A stretch of DNA of 64,000 bases from Hyphomicrobiales bacterium (GCA_900465665.1 UBJO01000077.1:1-64000); one strand, 5' to 3'; shown: positions 1 through 9,476, counted from the stretch's first letter. Notes: a model not told the origin generated them from the sequence alone. A program made the numbers and translations.

Positions 1-55
1 GCAGGGCAGAGGGGGGCACCACGCAACGCAATGCCAACTGGAAAAGGGATCAGCG

Positions 56-970
56 ATGGCGACGATCGCTTCAGCAGAGACAAACGAGACGACCGAGCGG
101 GTGCGCAGCCCGGGCTTTCGGCTGGCGCCGTGGGCGGCCTCCTATCTCCAGGCGACGCCGCTGATCCTGATCCTCGGCTTCTTCTTCATCTTGCCGATTT
201 TGATGATCGCGGTGGTCAGCTTCTGGGATTACGACTTCGCCGGTCTCTATCCCGATTTCCTGACGATGAACTACACCGAGACGCTCGGCTCGTGGGTGAC
301 TTGGAAGACCTATCTCAACACGCTGAAATTCACCGTCATCGTCTGGGCGCTCACCGTCTTCATCGGTTTCTGGGTCGCCTATTTCCTCGCCTTCCACATC
401 CGCCGCACGTCCACGCAGATGATCCTGTTCCTCGTCTGCACCGTGCCGTTCATGACCTCGAACATCATCCGCATGATCTCGTGGATCCCGGTTCTCGGCC
501 GTAATGGACTGGTCAATTCGGCGTTGATCGAGATGGGCATCATCCCGCAGCCGATCGAATGGCTGCTCTATTCCGATTTCGCCGTGGTGCTTGCCATGGT
601 GCACCTCTACACGCTGTTCATGGTGACGCCGATCTTCAACACGCTGATGCGCATCGACCGCTCGCTGTTCGAGGCGGCGCGTGATGCCGGCGCCAGCGGC
701 TGGCAGATCCTGTGGAACGTCGTGATCCCGCTCGCCAAGCCCGGTATCGCCATTGGCTCGATCTTCGTCGTCACGCTCGTCATGGCCGATTTCTCGACGG
801 TGCAGGTCATGTCCGGTGGGCAGAGCGCCTCCGTGGCGCTGATGATGAAGAACCAGATGTCGCTGCTGCAATATCCGGCCGCTGCCGCCAATGCCGTTGT
901 GCTTCTGATCGTCGTGCTGATGATGGTCGCGGCCATCCTGCGCGTCGTCGATATCCGCAAGGAGCTTTGA
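56..970 (+). CDS. ABC transporter permease, PotB type
   Basis: Inner-membrane permease of a binding-protein-dependent importer of the spermidine/putrescine-like (PotB) type. The 304-residue product has about six hydrophobic segments and, near residues 206–230, the EAA loop (EAARDAGASGWQ...IPLAKPG) that docks on the ATPase. The start is the ATG preceded by AAAGGG. It lies one base before the second permease gene, so the two are one operon; the ATPase and binding protein are probably upstream, outside the window. The downstream racemase suggests a hydantoin- or amino-acid-like substrate, but this is inference. Confidence 0.88.
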   Translation: MATIASAETNETTERVRSPGFRLAPWAASYLQATPLILILGFFFILPILMIAVVSFWDYDFAGLYPDFLTMNYTETLGSWVTWKTYLNTLKFTVIVWALTVFIGFWVAYFLAFHIRRTSTQMILFLVCTVPFMTSNIIRMISWIPVLGRNGLVNSALIEMGIIPQPIEWLLYSDFAVVLAMVHLYTLFMVTPIFNTLMRIDRSLFEAARDAGASGWQILWNVVIPLAKPGIAIGSIFVVTLVMADFSTVQVMSGGQSASVALMMKNQMSLLQYPAAAANAVVLLIVVLMMVAAILRVVDIRKEL

Positions 971-971
971 G

Positions 972-1793
972 ATGAGCCACGAAAAGCGCACGCTCGAATT
1001 CTACGTTCTCGCCGCCTTCTTCCTCCTGTTCGTGCTGTTCCTCTACGGCCCGTTGTCGGCCATCCTCATCCTCTCCTTCCAGGGGCCGGATGGCGGCCTG
1101 ACATTCCCGCTCAACGGCGTCTCGGTCCACTGGTTCTTTAACCTGTTCGAAAAGCAGGCGGTGGGTGATTTCGGCGCCTCGTTCCGCCGTTCCTTCTCGC
1201 TCGGCCTGATGGTCATGGTGGTCACTGTCGTGGTGTCGCTGCTGGCGGGCCTTGCCTTCCGCCGCCGCTTCCGTGGGGCGACGCTGTTGTTCTATGCGAC
1301 GGTCGCCAGCCTCGTGGTGCCGTCGATCATCATTTCGCTCGGCATCGGCGTGGTGTTCCAGCAGGGCGGCTTGAAGCCGGCATGGTATTCGTCGGCCTTC
1401 GGCGCGCATCTGACATGGACGCTGCCCTTCGGCGTGCTGATCATGTTCGCCGTCTTCAACCGCTTCTCGCCGGCTTATGAAGAGGCGGCGCGCGATCTTG
1501 GGGCGACGTCGTGGCAGACCTTCGTGCATGTCGTGCTGCCGATGATCGCGCCCAGCCTGATCGGCGTCGGCCTGTTCGGCTTCACGCTCTCCTATGACGA
1601 ATTCGCCCGCACGCTGATGACCTCTGGCAGCTACAACACGCTGCCGCTCGAGATCTACGGGATGACGACCAACGTGACGACGCCGGTGCTCTATGCGCTG
1701 GGCACGGTGACGACACTGTTCTCCTTCACCATCATTCTCGTCGCGCTCGGCATCATGATGATGCTGCGCGGACGCCAGGCAAAGACAAGCTGA
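972..1793 (+). CDS. ABC transporter permease, PotC type
   Basis: Second inner-membrane permease of the same importer, 273 residues. It has about six hydrophobic segments and an EAA loop near residues 170–195 (EEAARDLGATSWQ...LPMIAPS). It starts one base after the first permease stop and is followed four bases later by the racemase, so the three genes are probably co-transcribed. It probably forms a heterodimeric channel with the upstream permease. The substrate cannot be read from the sequence. Confidence 0.88.
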   Translation: MSHEKRTLEFYVLAAFFLLFVLFLYGPLSAILILSFQGPDGGLTFPLNGVSVHWFFNLFEKQAVGDFGASFRRSFSLGLMVMVVTVVVSLLAGLAFRRRFRGATLLFYATVASLVVPSIIISLGIGVVFQQGGLKPAWYSSAFGAHLTWTLPFGVLIMFAVFNRFSPAYEEAARDLGATSWQTFVHVVLPMIAPSLIGVGLFGFTLSYDEFARTLMTSGSYNTLPLEIYGMTTNVTTPVLYALGTVTTLFSFTIILVALGIMMMLRGRQAKTS

Positions 1794-1797
1794 TCTC

Positions 1798-2538
1798 ATG
1801 CGCATCCTGATCGTCAATCCGAACACGACATCAAGCATGACCGAGAAGGCGGCGACCGCCGCACGGCTCGTTGCCGCCAGCGGCACCGAGATCATCGCCG
1901 CCACCTCGAGAATGGGGCCGGTGTCGATCGAGGGGCATTATGACGGGGCGCTCGCCATTCCCGGCCTGCTGACGGAGCTGAAGGAGCGGGCAGGGACCTA
2001 TGATGCGGCCGTCATCGCCTGCTTCGACGATACGGGGCTGGAGGCAGCGCGCAGTTTCGCCGACGTGCCGGTGCTCGGACTTTGCGAAGCCGCCGTCGCC
2101 ACCGCAGGCTTTCTGGCGCAGCGCTTCACCGTGGTGACGACGCTGGAGCGTTCGCGGGTGCTGATCGACAATCTCGTGCGTCGCTATGGCATGGGCGACC
2201 GGGCCAAGGTCCGCGCGTCTGACATTCCGGTGCTGGAGCTTGAGGACGAGGCGTCCGGCGCGATCGGCAAGCTGCGCGCCGAGATCGAGCGGGCGCTTGA
2301 TGAGGATGGCGCGGAGGCGATCGTGCTCGGCTGCGCGGGGATGACCGACCTGGCGCGCGAGCTGCAGGAGATCTATGGCGTGCCTGTCGTCGATGGCGTG
2401 GCCGCAGCCATCAAGCAGGCGGAAGCGCTGGTGTCGCTGGGCCTCTCGACCAGCAAGCGCGGCTCCTACGCGGCGCCGCTTGCCAAGCCGTTTCTTGGCG
2501 AGATGAGCCGATTTGCACCCATGCAGGCAGCGGGCTGA
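1798..2538 (+). CDS. Asp/Glu/hydantoin racemase family protein
   Basis: Cytoplasmic cofactor-independent racemase of the Asp/Glu/hydantoin family, 246 residues, the usual length. The N-terminus (RILIVNPNTT) is typical of the hydantoin/allantoin racemase branch. The two expected catalytic cysteines are visible, in VIACFDDTGL near residue 73 and VLGCAGMTDL near residue 180. It follows the two permease genes by four bases and is probably in their operon, which suggests that the imported compound or its product is racemised. Hydantoin versus allantoin specificity cannot be decided here. Confidence 0.85.
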   Translation: MRILIVNPNTTSSMTEKAATAARLVAASGTEIIAATSRMGPVSIEGHYDGALAIPGLLTELKERAGTYDAAVIACFDDTGLEAARSFADVPVLGLCEAAVATAGFLAQRFTVVTTLERSRVLIDNLVRRYGMGDRAKVRASDIPVLELEDEASGAIGKLRAEIERALDEDGAEAIVLGCAGMTDLARELQEIYGVPVVDGVAAAIKQAEALVSLGLSTSKRGSYAAPLAKPFLGEMSRFAPMQAAG

Positions 2539-2646
2539 GGCCTGTGCCTAGCCGTCGCCCTGCATAGCGTATCATCACGATTCCGCTTTACTTTTTCGCT
2601 CTCCTGACGATGCTCAGCAAAAAGCATTCGAGGAGAGGAAACAGAC

Positions 2647-3138
2647 ATGACCATGCCCGACGACGACCTTGCGCGCATTGCCGAACAGGAGAAGGTGCTG
2701 AGCTTCGACAGTTTCGATCTGGCGACGGCATGGCAGCTGGGCAAGCTGCTGCAGGAGTTGGGTTCGGAGCGTGGCCTGGGCATCGCGATCGATATCAACC
2801 TGCATTCGATGCCGGTTTTCTATGTCGCTCTTCCCGGCGTGACGCCCGACAACGTCCAGTGGGTGCGCCGCAAGCGCAATCTGGTGCTGCGCTATTTCCG
2901 CAGCAGCTATGCCATCGGCCTCGACCTCAAGTCCAAGGGCAAGACGGTGGCCGACAACGGTCTTTCGGACGCCGATTACGCGCCGCACGGCGGCAGCTTC
3001 CCGATCAACGTCAAGGGCACGGGCTGCATCGGCTCGGTGACCGTCTCCGGCCTGCCGCAGCGCGACGACCACAATCTCGTCGTCGAGGCGCTGGCACTGA
3101 TGCTGGCCAAGGATCTGGACGCGCTGCGTCTGGCTTAA
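2647..3138 (+). CDS. UPF0303 / haem-degrading-domain family protein
   Basis: Small soluble protein of 163 residues that I recognise as the UPF0303 family (GlcG/HbpS-like fold, Pfam Haem_degrading). The family has no established reaction. The visible core includes GIAIDIN, VRRKRNLVLRYFRSSY and the glycine-rich VKGTGCIGSVTVSGLPQ before a C-terminal helix. The start is supported by AGGAGAGGA seven bases upstream. It stands alone between the racemase and a convergent small gene. Confidence 0.8.
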   Translation: MTMPDDDLARIAEQEKVLSFDSFDLATAWQLGKLLQELGSERGLGIAIDINLHSMPVFYVALPGVTPDNVQWVRRKRNLVLRYFRSSYAIGLDLKSKGKTVADNGLSDADYAPHGGSFPINVKGTGCIGSVTVSGLPQRDDHNLVVEALALMLAKDLDALRLA

Positions 3139-3183
3139 TGCCGTTTGAACCGTTCCGGCCCGTCATGTCGGGCCGAATTGGTC

Positions 3184-3453
3184 TTACACCTTCTCCGCGA
3201 CCCAGACGGTCGGGGCGCCGAGGATGCCGCCGGTGCGCATGGCGGAGCGGAGTTCCTCGAGCTGCATGAAGGCCTTCGCGGCCTCTGGCGTTGCGAATTC
3301 GTGGGTGACGGTGATGTCGTTGGGGTTGTCGGCGGATTGGTAGACCGCCTCTGATATCACGCCGTTTGCCGCCTGCACCGAACGGAAGCCGTCATACACC
3401 TTGCGCCAGGCCGTATAGTCCGAAACCTCATGCCGTACGAACACTGTCGTCAT
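3184..3453 (-). CDS. Small dimeric alpha/beta-barrel (ABM-like) protein
   Basis: A protein of 89 residues resembling the dimeric alpha/beta-barrel (antibiotic-biosynthesis-monooxygenase-like) superfamily: an opening VFVRHEVSDYTAWRKVYDGF, a central ITVTHEFATPEAAKAFM and a closing APTVWVAEKV. Such proteins are small cytoplasmic enzymes or ligand binders, and no substrate can be named. I chose the internal ATG because AGGAG lies seven bases before it; an in-frame ATG eight codons earlier has no such site. Confidence 0.7.
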   Translation of the reverse strand: MTTVFVRHEVSDYTAWRKVYDGFRSVQAANGVISEAVYQSADNPNDITVTHEFATPEAAKAFMQLEELRSAMRTGGILGAPTVWVAEKV

Positions 3454-3606
3454 GTTCCGCTCCTGCGTTGCATTCACATGTTTCGTTGGGATGCCCAGGC
3501 GTCAGCGTACCACCGATGAGGGGTTCGCGCGCGTGGAAATGCACGACATCGCACGCCGCTGAAATTGCATGTATGCTGGTGACATCTCGATCAGGGAACA
3601 GGATCG

Positions 3607-4185
3607 ATGACGCGTCGTTTGCGCATTCTTGCGGCGTTGCTCTCCCTGGCGCTGATCAGCGCCGGGCCGGCCGATGACGGGCGGTGGTATGCGGGGAGCT
3701 ACTCGTTTTCCGACGAACTCGGCGGTTTCCGCATCCTGTCCATCTCGGGCGCCGGCACGCGAGAGGATCCGATCGAGATCCGCGAGGCGTTCGACAGCCT
3801 TGCGCCGGTGACGCTGGTGATCCGCTTCGCCAAACCCGCCGAGCTGAAGACGACGGTGCCCGGCTCGTTTCATTTGCGTGTGGTGGCCGTGAACCGGAGC
3901 GGGCTAGCGTGGATCGGCTTCGGCTTCGAGCTTCAGGAAATCCGCGGCAAGCCAAGCGACTTCTATGACGGGCTATCCTTCGGGCAGGCCGATCCCAATC
4001 CGGCGCTGATCTCGTCCAGCCGTTTCATGCATTTCGAAAGCCGGTTCGAGAGTTTCGACCGGCTGAATTTCGATGACGGGCATCTCGATCCCGGGGAGCA
4101 ATCGAGCTTCGGCTTCTTCGTTTCCGACGTCACGCCGGTCCCGGAGTTCTATCTGGTCGAGGAGCCCCGTATTCCGTCGTCATGA
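3607..4185 (+). CDS. Hypothetical exported protein
   Basis: I do not recognise a family. The 192-residue product begins with a basic stretch and a hydrophobic segment (TRRLRILAALLSLALISAGPA), so it is probably secreted to the periplasm. The remainder is beta-rich, with no cysteines or catalytic signature visible. It has its own strong terminator directly downstream and faces the epimerase gene convergently. Codon use looks like its neighbours, so there is no sign of recent transfer. Confidence 0.6.
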   Translation: MTRRLRILAALLSLALISAGPADDGRWYAGSYSFSDELGGFRILSISGAGTREDPIEIREAFDSLAPVTLVIRFAKPAELKTTVPGSFHLRVVAVNRSGLAWIGFGFELQEIRGKPSDFYDGLSFGQADPNPALISSSRFMHFESRFESFDRLNFDDGHLDPGEQSSFGFFVSDVTPVPEFYLVEEPRIPSS

Positions 4186-4190
4186 ACGAA

Positions 4191-4222
4191 GACGGCGCCA
4201 TGGATGCGGCGCCGCCTTTTTT
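4191..4222 (+). terminator. Intrinsic terminator after the exported protein
   Basis: A GC-rich hairpin (GGCGCC at 4194–4199 paired with GGCGCC at 4208–4213, extended by a C-G pair) is followed by six T residues. It ends the gene at 3607–4185 and sits between it and the convergent epimerase gene. Confidence 0.8.
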
Positions 4223-4227
4223 CACTG

Positions 4228-5487
4228 TCAGATCTTGCCGCCAGCTTCGGGGATGACCTTGGTCAGGCTGCCGGTGGCCGGGAAGAGGGGGATGAGGCAG
4301 GCTTGCAGAGCGTGGTAGATGTCGCCCTTGCCGGGGAAGATGGTGTGGGCGGGGACCATGTCTTCCGTCAGTTCCTCGTGCCAGCCGCCGTTCTTGTGAT
4401 CGATGAAGCGGCGCTCGATGACGTTCCAGATCTTGCGGTAGCTTTCCTCGTGGTAGTCGCTCGGCAGGTGTTCGTTGAGGTAGTGGGCAGCGGCTGCGCC
4501 TTCGCAAGCCGGCCACCACATCTTCTGGCGCTTGTCCGGGCGGTCTTCCCAGTCGAGCGTGTAGAAGAAGCTGCCCTTTTCGTCGTCCCAGCCGAGCGCC
4601 ATTGCCTGCGAGAACAGGCCCTTGGCGGCATCCGGCAGCCATTCCAGCTTCTTGCCGCCGAGCGCCCATAGCTGCAGCAGCAGGCGCGCCCATTCCAGCG
4701 AGTGGCCGGGGGTGGTGCCAGCCGGGCGGAACATCTCGTTCGGATGATAATAGTTCTTGTCGAGCTTCCACTCTGTGTCGAAGTGCTCGGCGACGCGCCA
4801 GTCGACGGAGCCGGCGGCGCGGCGGATGACGAGGTCGGCGATGCTTTCGGCCTTGGTGAGGTAGTCGCGGTTGCCGGTTGCCTCGAAGGCGGCCATGAGG
4901 GCTTCGGTCAGGTGCATGTTGGAATTCTGGCCACGATAGGTGCCGCCGTCGAGCGGCTGCCAGTCGGCGGTGAATTCCTCGGCGATGGCGCCGTGCTTTT
5001 CTTCCCAGAAGCGGGTGTTCAGCACCTCGGTGATATCGGCGAGCATGCCGTCGGCAAGCGGGTGGCCGATGGTCTTGGCGGAGGAGGCAGCGAGCAGAAC
5101 GAAGGCGTGGCCGTAGCCCTGCTTGTTGGTGTCAACAGGGCCGTCATTGTTCAGCGACCAGAAATAGCCGCCGTTCTTCTGATCACGGTGGTGGTTCCAG
5201 ATGTACTGCATGCCGTGATCGACGACATCGGATGCGCCGGGGCGGCCGAGCAGCGTGCCGATCGAGAAGCAATGGACGGCGCGGGCGGCGATGTGGATGC
5301 CGCGCACCTGACCCTCGGCGTCGAGCGGCTTGCCGGTGTCGTCGAGATCGTAGAACCCACCCTTGGGATTGATGGAGTCATGCTGGAAGAAATCGAACAG
5401 GCCGTTTGCCTGGGCGACGAGCCAGTCGCGGTGGTAGGTGCGCGTCGTCCAGTTGCCGAGAGTGGCGTCGCCGATTGCAGGTGCCAT
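4228..5487 (-). CDS. AGE family epimerase/isomerase
   Basis: Cytoplasmic sugar epimerase or isomerase of the N-acylglucosamine 2-epimerase (AGE) superfamily, 419 residues, a normal length for this (alpha/alpha)6-barrel family. Conserved pieces are visible: NMHLTEALMAAFEATG, PGHSLEWARLLLQL, WWPACEG and GGWHEEL. It could be a mannose isomerase or a GlcNAc 2-epimerase; sequence alone does not decide. The start has GGAGGAG six bases upstream. It is divergent from metH across 173 bases that contain the SahR-like palindrome, so its expression might be affected by that regulator. Confidence 0.82.
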   Translation of the reverse strand: MAPAIGDATLGNWTTRTYHRDWLVAQANGLFDFFQHDSINPKGGFYDLDDTGKPLDAEGQVRGIHIAARAVHCFSIGTLLGRPGASDVVDHGMQYIWNHHRDQKNGGYFWSLNNDGPVDTNKQGYGHAFVLLAASSAKTIGHPLADGMLADITEVLNTRFWEEKHGAIAEEFTADWQPLDGGTYRGQNSNMHLTEALMAAFEATGNRDYLTKAESIADLVIRRAAGSVDWRVAEHFDTEWKLDKNYYHPNEMFRPAGTTPGHSLEWARLLLQLWALGGKKLEWLPDAAKGLFSQAMALGWDDEKGSFFYTLDWEDRPDKRQKMWWPACEGAAAAHYLNEHLPSDYHEESYRKIWNVIERRFIDHKNGGWHEELTEDMVPAHTIFPGKGDIYHALQACLIPLFPATGSLTKVIPEAGGKI

Positions 5488-5596
5488 GATACTCCTCCGA
5501 TTTCATACACAATGCTTTGAAATTGCCTATATAGGGGGCGTTCGAGTCTGTCATCCGCCGTGCGCCGGCAATGGCGAAATTGTCGCTGATATATTG

Positions 5597-5616
5597 ACAT
5601 AAAGATATCTTTATGT
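5597..5616. promoter_or_regulatory. Palindromic operator (SahR-like) upstream of metH
   Basis: ACATAAAGATATCTTTATGT is a perfect 20-bp palindrome 45 bp upstream of the metH start. A consensus-like -35 hexamer TTGACA (5594–5599) overlaps its left edge. The same 16-bp core recurs before the ArsR–methyltransferase gene at 38.4 kb. Published work describes SahR, an ArsR-family S-adenosylhomocysteine sensor controlling methionine-cycle genes in Proteobacteria; assigning this site to it is an inference from the shared motif. Confidence 0.8.
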
Positions 5617-5660
5617 GATTTGGGCGGCTTGTCTTTATAATGACGTCAAGGAGTCCGCCC

Positions 5661-8600
5661 GTGTTCAACAATCTGTTTGGCCCCGAAGGGGAAAAGCGCG
5701 ACGGCAGTGAAGTGTTTGCAGCGCTCAGGAAAGCCGCCAGCGAACGCATTCTCGTCCTTGACGGCGCCATGGGCACACAGATCCAGGGGCTGGGTTTCGA
5801 CGAGGATCATTTCCGCGGCGATCGCTTCATCGGCTGCGCCTGTCACCAGAAGGGCAACAACGACCTTCTCATCCTCTCGCAGCCGGATGCGATCGAGGAG
5901 ATTCACTACAAGTACGCCAAGGCCGGCGCTGATATTCTCGAGACCAACACCTTCTCCTCCACCCGCATCGCGCAGGCCGACTACGCGATGGAAGGGGAGG
6001 TCTATGCGCTGAACAAGGAAGGTGCCGAAGTCGTGCGCCGCGCCTGCATCCGCGCCGAGCGCGAGGATGGCCGCCGCCGTTTCGTGGCCGGCGCCATCGG
6101 CCCGACCAACCGCACGGCCTCGATCTCGCCTGACGTCAACAATCCGGGCTTCCGCGCCGTTACCTTCGACGACCTGCGGATCGCCTATGCCGAGCAGATC
6201 GACGGCCTGATCGATGGCGGCGCCGACATCATCCTGATCGAGACGATCTTCGATACGCTGAACGCAAAGGCTGCGATCTTTGCCTGCGAGGAGCGCTTCG
6301 AGGCCAAGGGCATCCGTCTGCCTGTGATGATCTCGGGCACGATCACCGACCTTTCCGGCCGCACGCTGTCCGGCCAGACGCCGTCGGCCTTCTGGAACTC
6401 GGTGCGCCATGCCAATCCGTTCACGATCGGCCTGAACTGCGCGCTCGGCGCCAACGCCATGCGTCCGCACCTGCAGGAGTTGTCGGGTGTCGCCGATACC
6501 TTCATCTGCGCCTATCCGAATGCCGGTCTTCCCAACGAGTTCGGCCAGTATGACGAGACGCCCGAGCTGATGGCGGCGCAGATCGACGAGTTCGCCCGCG
6601 AAGGCCTCGTCAACATCGTCGGCGGCTGCTGCGGCTCGACGCCGGAGCATATCAAGGCGATCGCAGAGGTTGTCGCCAAGTACAAGCCGCGCCCGATCCC
6701 CGAGCACCGTCCGTTCATGTCGCTGTCGGGCCTCGAGCCCTTCGAGCTCACCAAGGACATCCCCTTCGTCAACGTCGGCGAGCGCACCAACGTCACGGGT
6801 TCGGCGCGCTTCCGCAAGCTGATCACCAATGCCGATTACACTGCAGCACTCGATGTCGCGCGCGACCAGGTCGAGAACGGTGCGCAGATCATCGACATCA
6901 ACATGGACGAAGGCCTGATCGATTCCGAAAAGGCGATGGTCGAGTTCCTGAACCTGATCGCCGCCGAGCCGGATATCGCTCGCGTGCCCGTCATGATCGA
7001 CAGCTCCAAGTTCTCGATCATCGAATCCGGCCTGAAGCGGGTGCAGGGCAAGCCGATCGTCAACTCGATCTCGCTGAAAGAGGGCGAGGAGAACTTCCTG
7101 GCGCAGGCGAGGCTGCTGCATGCCTATGGCGCGGCTGTCGTCGTCATGGCCTTCGACGAGACCGGGCAGGCGGATACCTATGACCGCAAGGTCGAGATCT
7201 GCACGCGCGCCTACAAGCTGCTGACCGAAAAGGCGGGCTTCCCGCCCGAGGACATCATCTTCGACCCGAATGTCTTCGCGGTCGCGACCGGCATCGAAGA
7301 GCACAACAATTACGGCGTCGACTTCATCGAGGCGACGCGGACGATCCGCAAGACGATGCCGCTGGTGCATATCTCGGGCGGCGTTTCGAACCTTTCCTTC
7401 TCGTTCCGCGGCAACGAGCCGGTGCGCGAGGCGATGCACGCCGTGTTCCTTTACCACGCCATCCAGGCGGGCATGGACATGGGCATCGTCAATGCCGGCC
7501 AGCTGGCGGTCTATGATCAGATCGACGCGGAGCTGCGCGAGGCCTGCGAGGACGTGGTGCTGAACCGCCGCAGCGACGCCACCGAGCGGTTGCTCGAAGT
7601 GGCCGAGAAGTTCCGTGGCGGTGCTGCCCGCGAGGGACGCGTGCAGGATCTCTCCTGGCGCGAATGGTCGGTCGAGAAGCGTCTTGAACACGCTCTGGTC
7701 AACGGCATCACCGAATATATCGACGCCGATACCGAAGAGGCGCGCCTTGCCGCCGCCCGTCCGCTGCATGTCATCGAAGGTCCGCTGATGGCCGGCATGA
7801 ACGTGGTCGGCGATCTGTTCGGTTCGGGCAAGATGTTCCTGCCGCAGGTCGTCAAGTCGGCGCGCGTGATGAAGCAGGCTGTGGCCGTGCTTCTGCCTTA
7901 CATGGAAGAAGAGAAGCGCCAGAACGGCGGCGACGACCGCAAGTCGGCCGGCAAGATCCTGATGGCGACCGTCAAGGGCGACGTCCACGATATCGGCAAG
8001 AACATCGTCGGCGTCGTGCTCGCCTGCAACAATTACGAGATCATCGATCTCGGCGTCATGGTGCCGGCAACGAAGATCCTGGAGACGGCGGTGGCGGAGA
8101 AAGTCGACGTTATCGGCCTGTCGGGCTTGATCACGCCGTCGCTCGACGAGATGGTGCATGTGGCGGCCGAAATGGAGCGCCAGGGTCTGGACCTGCCGCT
8201 TCTGATCGGCGGCGCCACGACCAGCCGCGTTCATACGGCCGTGAAGATCCATCCCGGCTATAACAAGGGCCAGACGGTCTACGTCACCGACGCCAGCCGA
8301 GCGGTTGGCGTGGTCTCGTCGCTGCTGTCGCCCGAGAACCGTGATGGCTACATCACCGATATCCGCGCCGAATACGCCAAGGTTGCCGCGGCCCACGCCC
8401 GCAGCGAGGCCGAGAAGGTGCGTCTGCCGCTGTCGCGTGCCCGCGAGAACGCGCAGAAGGTCGATTGGGCCGCTTACGCGCCCGCCAAGCCGAGCTTCTT
8501 GGGCACCAAGGTGTTCGAGGATTACGATCTGGCGACGCTCGCCGAATACATCGACTGGACGCCGTTCTTCCAAACCTGGGAGCTGAAGGGCCGCTATCCT

Positions 8601-9434
8601 GCCATTCTTGAGGATGAGAAGCAGGGCGAGGCGGCACGCGCGCTCTGGGCGGATGCGCAGGTAATGCTGAAGAAGATCATCGATGAGAAGTGGTTCCGTC
8701 CGCGCGCCGTCATCGGCTTCTGGCCGGCCGGTACCGTCGGCGACGATATCCGCCTGTTTACGGACGATAGCCGCAAGGAAGATCTCGCGACCTTCTACAC
8801 GCTGCGTCAGCAGCTTTCGAAGCGCGACGGGCGGCCGAACGTGGCGCTGTCGGACTTCGTGGCGCCTGTCGACAGCGGTGTGCAGGACTACGTCGGTGGC
8901 TTCGTCGTCACCGCCGGTATCGAGGAAGTGGCGATTGCCGAGCGCTTCGAACGCGCCAACGACGATTATTCGTCGATCCTCGTCAAGGCACTGGCCGACC
9001 GTTTCGCGGAAGCCTTCGCCGAGCGCATGCACGAAGAGGTTCGCCGCGACTATTGGGGCTATGCCAAGGGCGAGGCGTTCAGCAAGGAGCAGCTGATCAC
9101 CGAGGAATATGCCGGTATCCGCCCGGCGCCCGGCTATCCGGCGCAGCCCGATCACACCGAAAAGAAGACGCTATTCTCGCTCCTCGATGCCGAAAACGCC
9201 GCCGGCGTGAAGCTCACCGAGAGCTACGCCATGTGGCCGGGTTCGTCCGTTTCGGGCATCTATATCGGCCACCCCGACGCCTATTACTTCGGCGTTGCCA
9301 AGGTGGAGCGCGATCAGGTCGAGGATTATGCCGGCCGCAAGGGCATGGAGATCGCCGAGGTCGAGCGCTGGCTCGGGCCGGTACTCAACTACGTGCCGTC
9401 GAAGCCGCGCGACGACGTGGAAGACGCGGCCTGA
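5661..9434 (+). CDS. metH: Cobalamin-dependent methionine synthase
   Basis: Transfers the methyl group of methyltetrahydrofolate to homocysteine through cobalamin. The 1257-residue product has all four modules. The homocysteine domain has zinc-binding cysteines near 260 (GLNC) and 323–324 (GGCCGSTPEH). The pterin domain follows (FVNVGERTNVTGS). The B12 domain has the axial-histidine motif GDVHDIGKN near 775, and the SAM-dependent reactivation domain contains RPAPGYPAQPDH near 1155. I chose the GTG at 5661 because AAGGAG lies seven bases before it; the upstream in-frame ATG at 5640 would contain that ribosome-binding site inside the gene. The 20-bp palindrome upstream suggests SAH-responsive control. 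Confidence 0.97.
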   Translation: MFNNLFGPEGEKRDGSEVFAALRKAASERILVLDGAMGTQIQGLGFDEDHFRGDRFIGCACHQKGNNDLLILSQPDAIEEIHYKYAKAGADILETNTFSSTRIAQADYAMEGEVYALNKEGAEVVRRACIRAEREDGRRRFVAGAIGPTNRTASISPDVNNPGFRAVTFDDLRIAYAEQIDGLIDGGADIILIETIFDTLNAKAAIFACEERFEAKGIRLPVMISGTITDLSGRTLSGQTPSAFWNSVRHANPFTIGLNCALGANAMRPHLQELSGVADTFICAYPNAGLPNEFGQYDETPELMAAQIDEFAREGLVNIVGGCCGSTPEHIKAIAEVVAKYKPRPIPEHRPFMSLSGLEPFELTKDIPFVNVGERTNVTGSARFRKLITNADYTAALDVARDQVENGAQIIDINMDEGLIDSEKAMVEFLNLIAAEPDIARVPVMIDSSKFSIIESGLKRVQGKPIVNSISLKEGEENFLAQARLLHAYGAAVVVMAFDETGQADTYDRKVEICTRAYKLLTEKAGFPPEDIIFDPNVFAVATGIEEHNNYGVDFIEATRTIRKTMPLVHISGGVSNLSFSFRGNEPVREAMHAVFLYHAIQAGMDMGIVNAGQLAVYDQIDAELREACEDVVLNRRSDATERLLEVAEKFRGGAAREGRVQDLSWREWSVEKRLEHALVNGITEYIDADTEEARLAAARPLHVIEGPLMAGMNVVGDLFGSGKMFLPQVVKSARVMKQAVAVLLPYMEEEKRQNGGDDRKSAGKILMATVKGDVHDIGKNIVGVVLACNNYEIIDLGVMVPATKILETAVAEKVDVIGLSGLITPSLDEMVHVAAEMERQGLDLPLLIGGATTSRVHTAVKIHPGYNKGQTVYVTDASRAVGVVSSLLSPENRDGYITDIRAEYAKVAAAHARSEAEKVRLPLSRARENAQKVDWAAYAPAKPSFLGTKVFEDYDLATLAEYIDWTPFFQTWELKGRYPAILEDEKQGEAARALWADAQVMLKKIIDEKWFRPRAVIGFWPAGTVGDDIRLFTDDSRKEDLATFYTLRQQLSKRDGRPNVALSDFVAPVDSGVQDYVGGFVVTAGIEEVAIAERFERANDDYSSILVKALADRFAEAFAERMHEEVRRDYWGYAKGEAFSKEQLITEEYAGIRPAPGYPAQPDHTEKKTLFSLLDAENAAGVKLTESYAMWPGSSVSGIYIGHPDAYYFGVAKVERDQVEDYAGRKGMEIAEVERWLGPVLNYVPSKPRDDVEDAA

Positions 9435-9448
9435 TCGGGCGCGTCTTC
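9420..9448. repeat. Hairpin enclosing the metH stop codon
   Basis: GAAGACGCG (9420–9428) pairs perfectly with CGCGTCTTC (9440–9448), leaving the metH TGA inside the loop. There is no T tract, so it is at best a weak terminator or an mRNA 3'-end stabiliser. Confidence 0.6.
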
Positions 9449-9476
9449 AGGCACTGATTCAATTGTTCGAGAAAAT

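Noticed and set aside
5646..9155. A 1169-codon open frame antisense to metH
   Set aside because: It is the mirror of high-GC codon bias in metH; its sequence is His/Arg/Asp-rich low-complexity protein with no recognisable domain and no ribosome-binding site.
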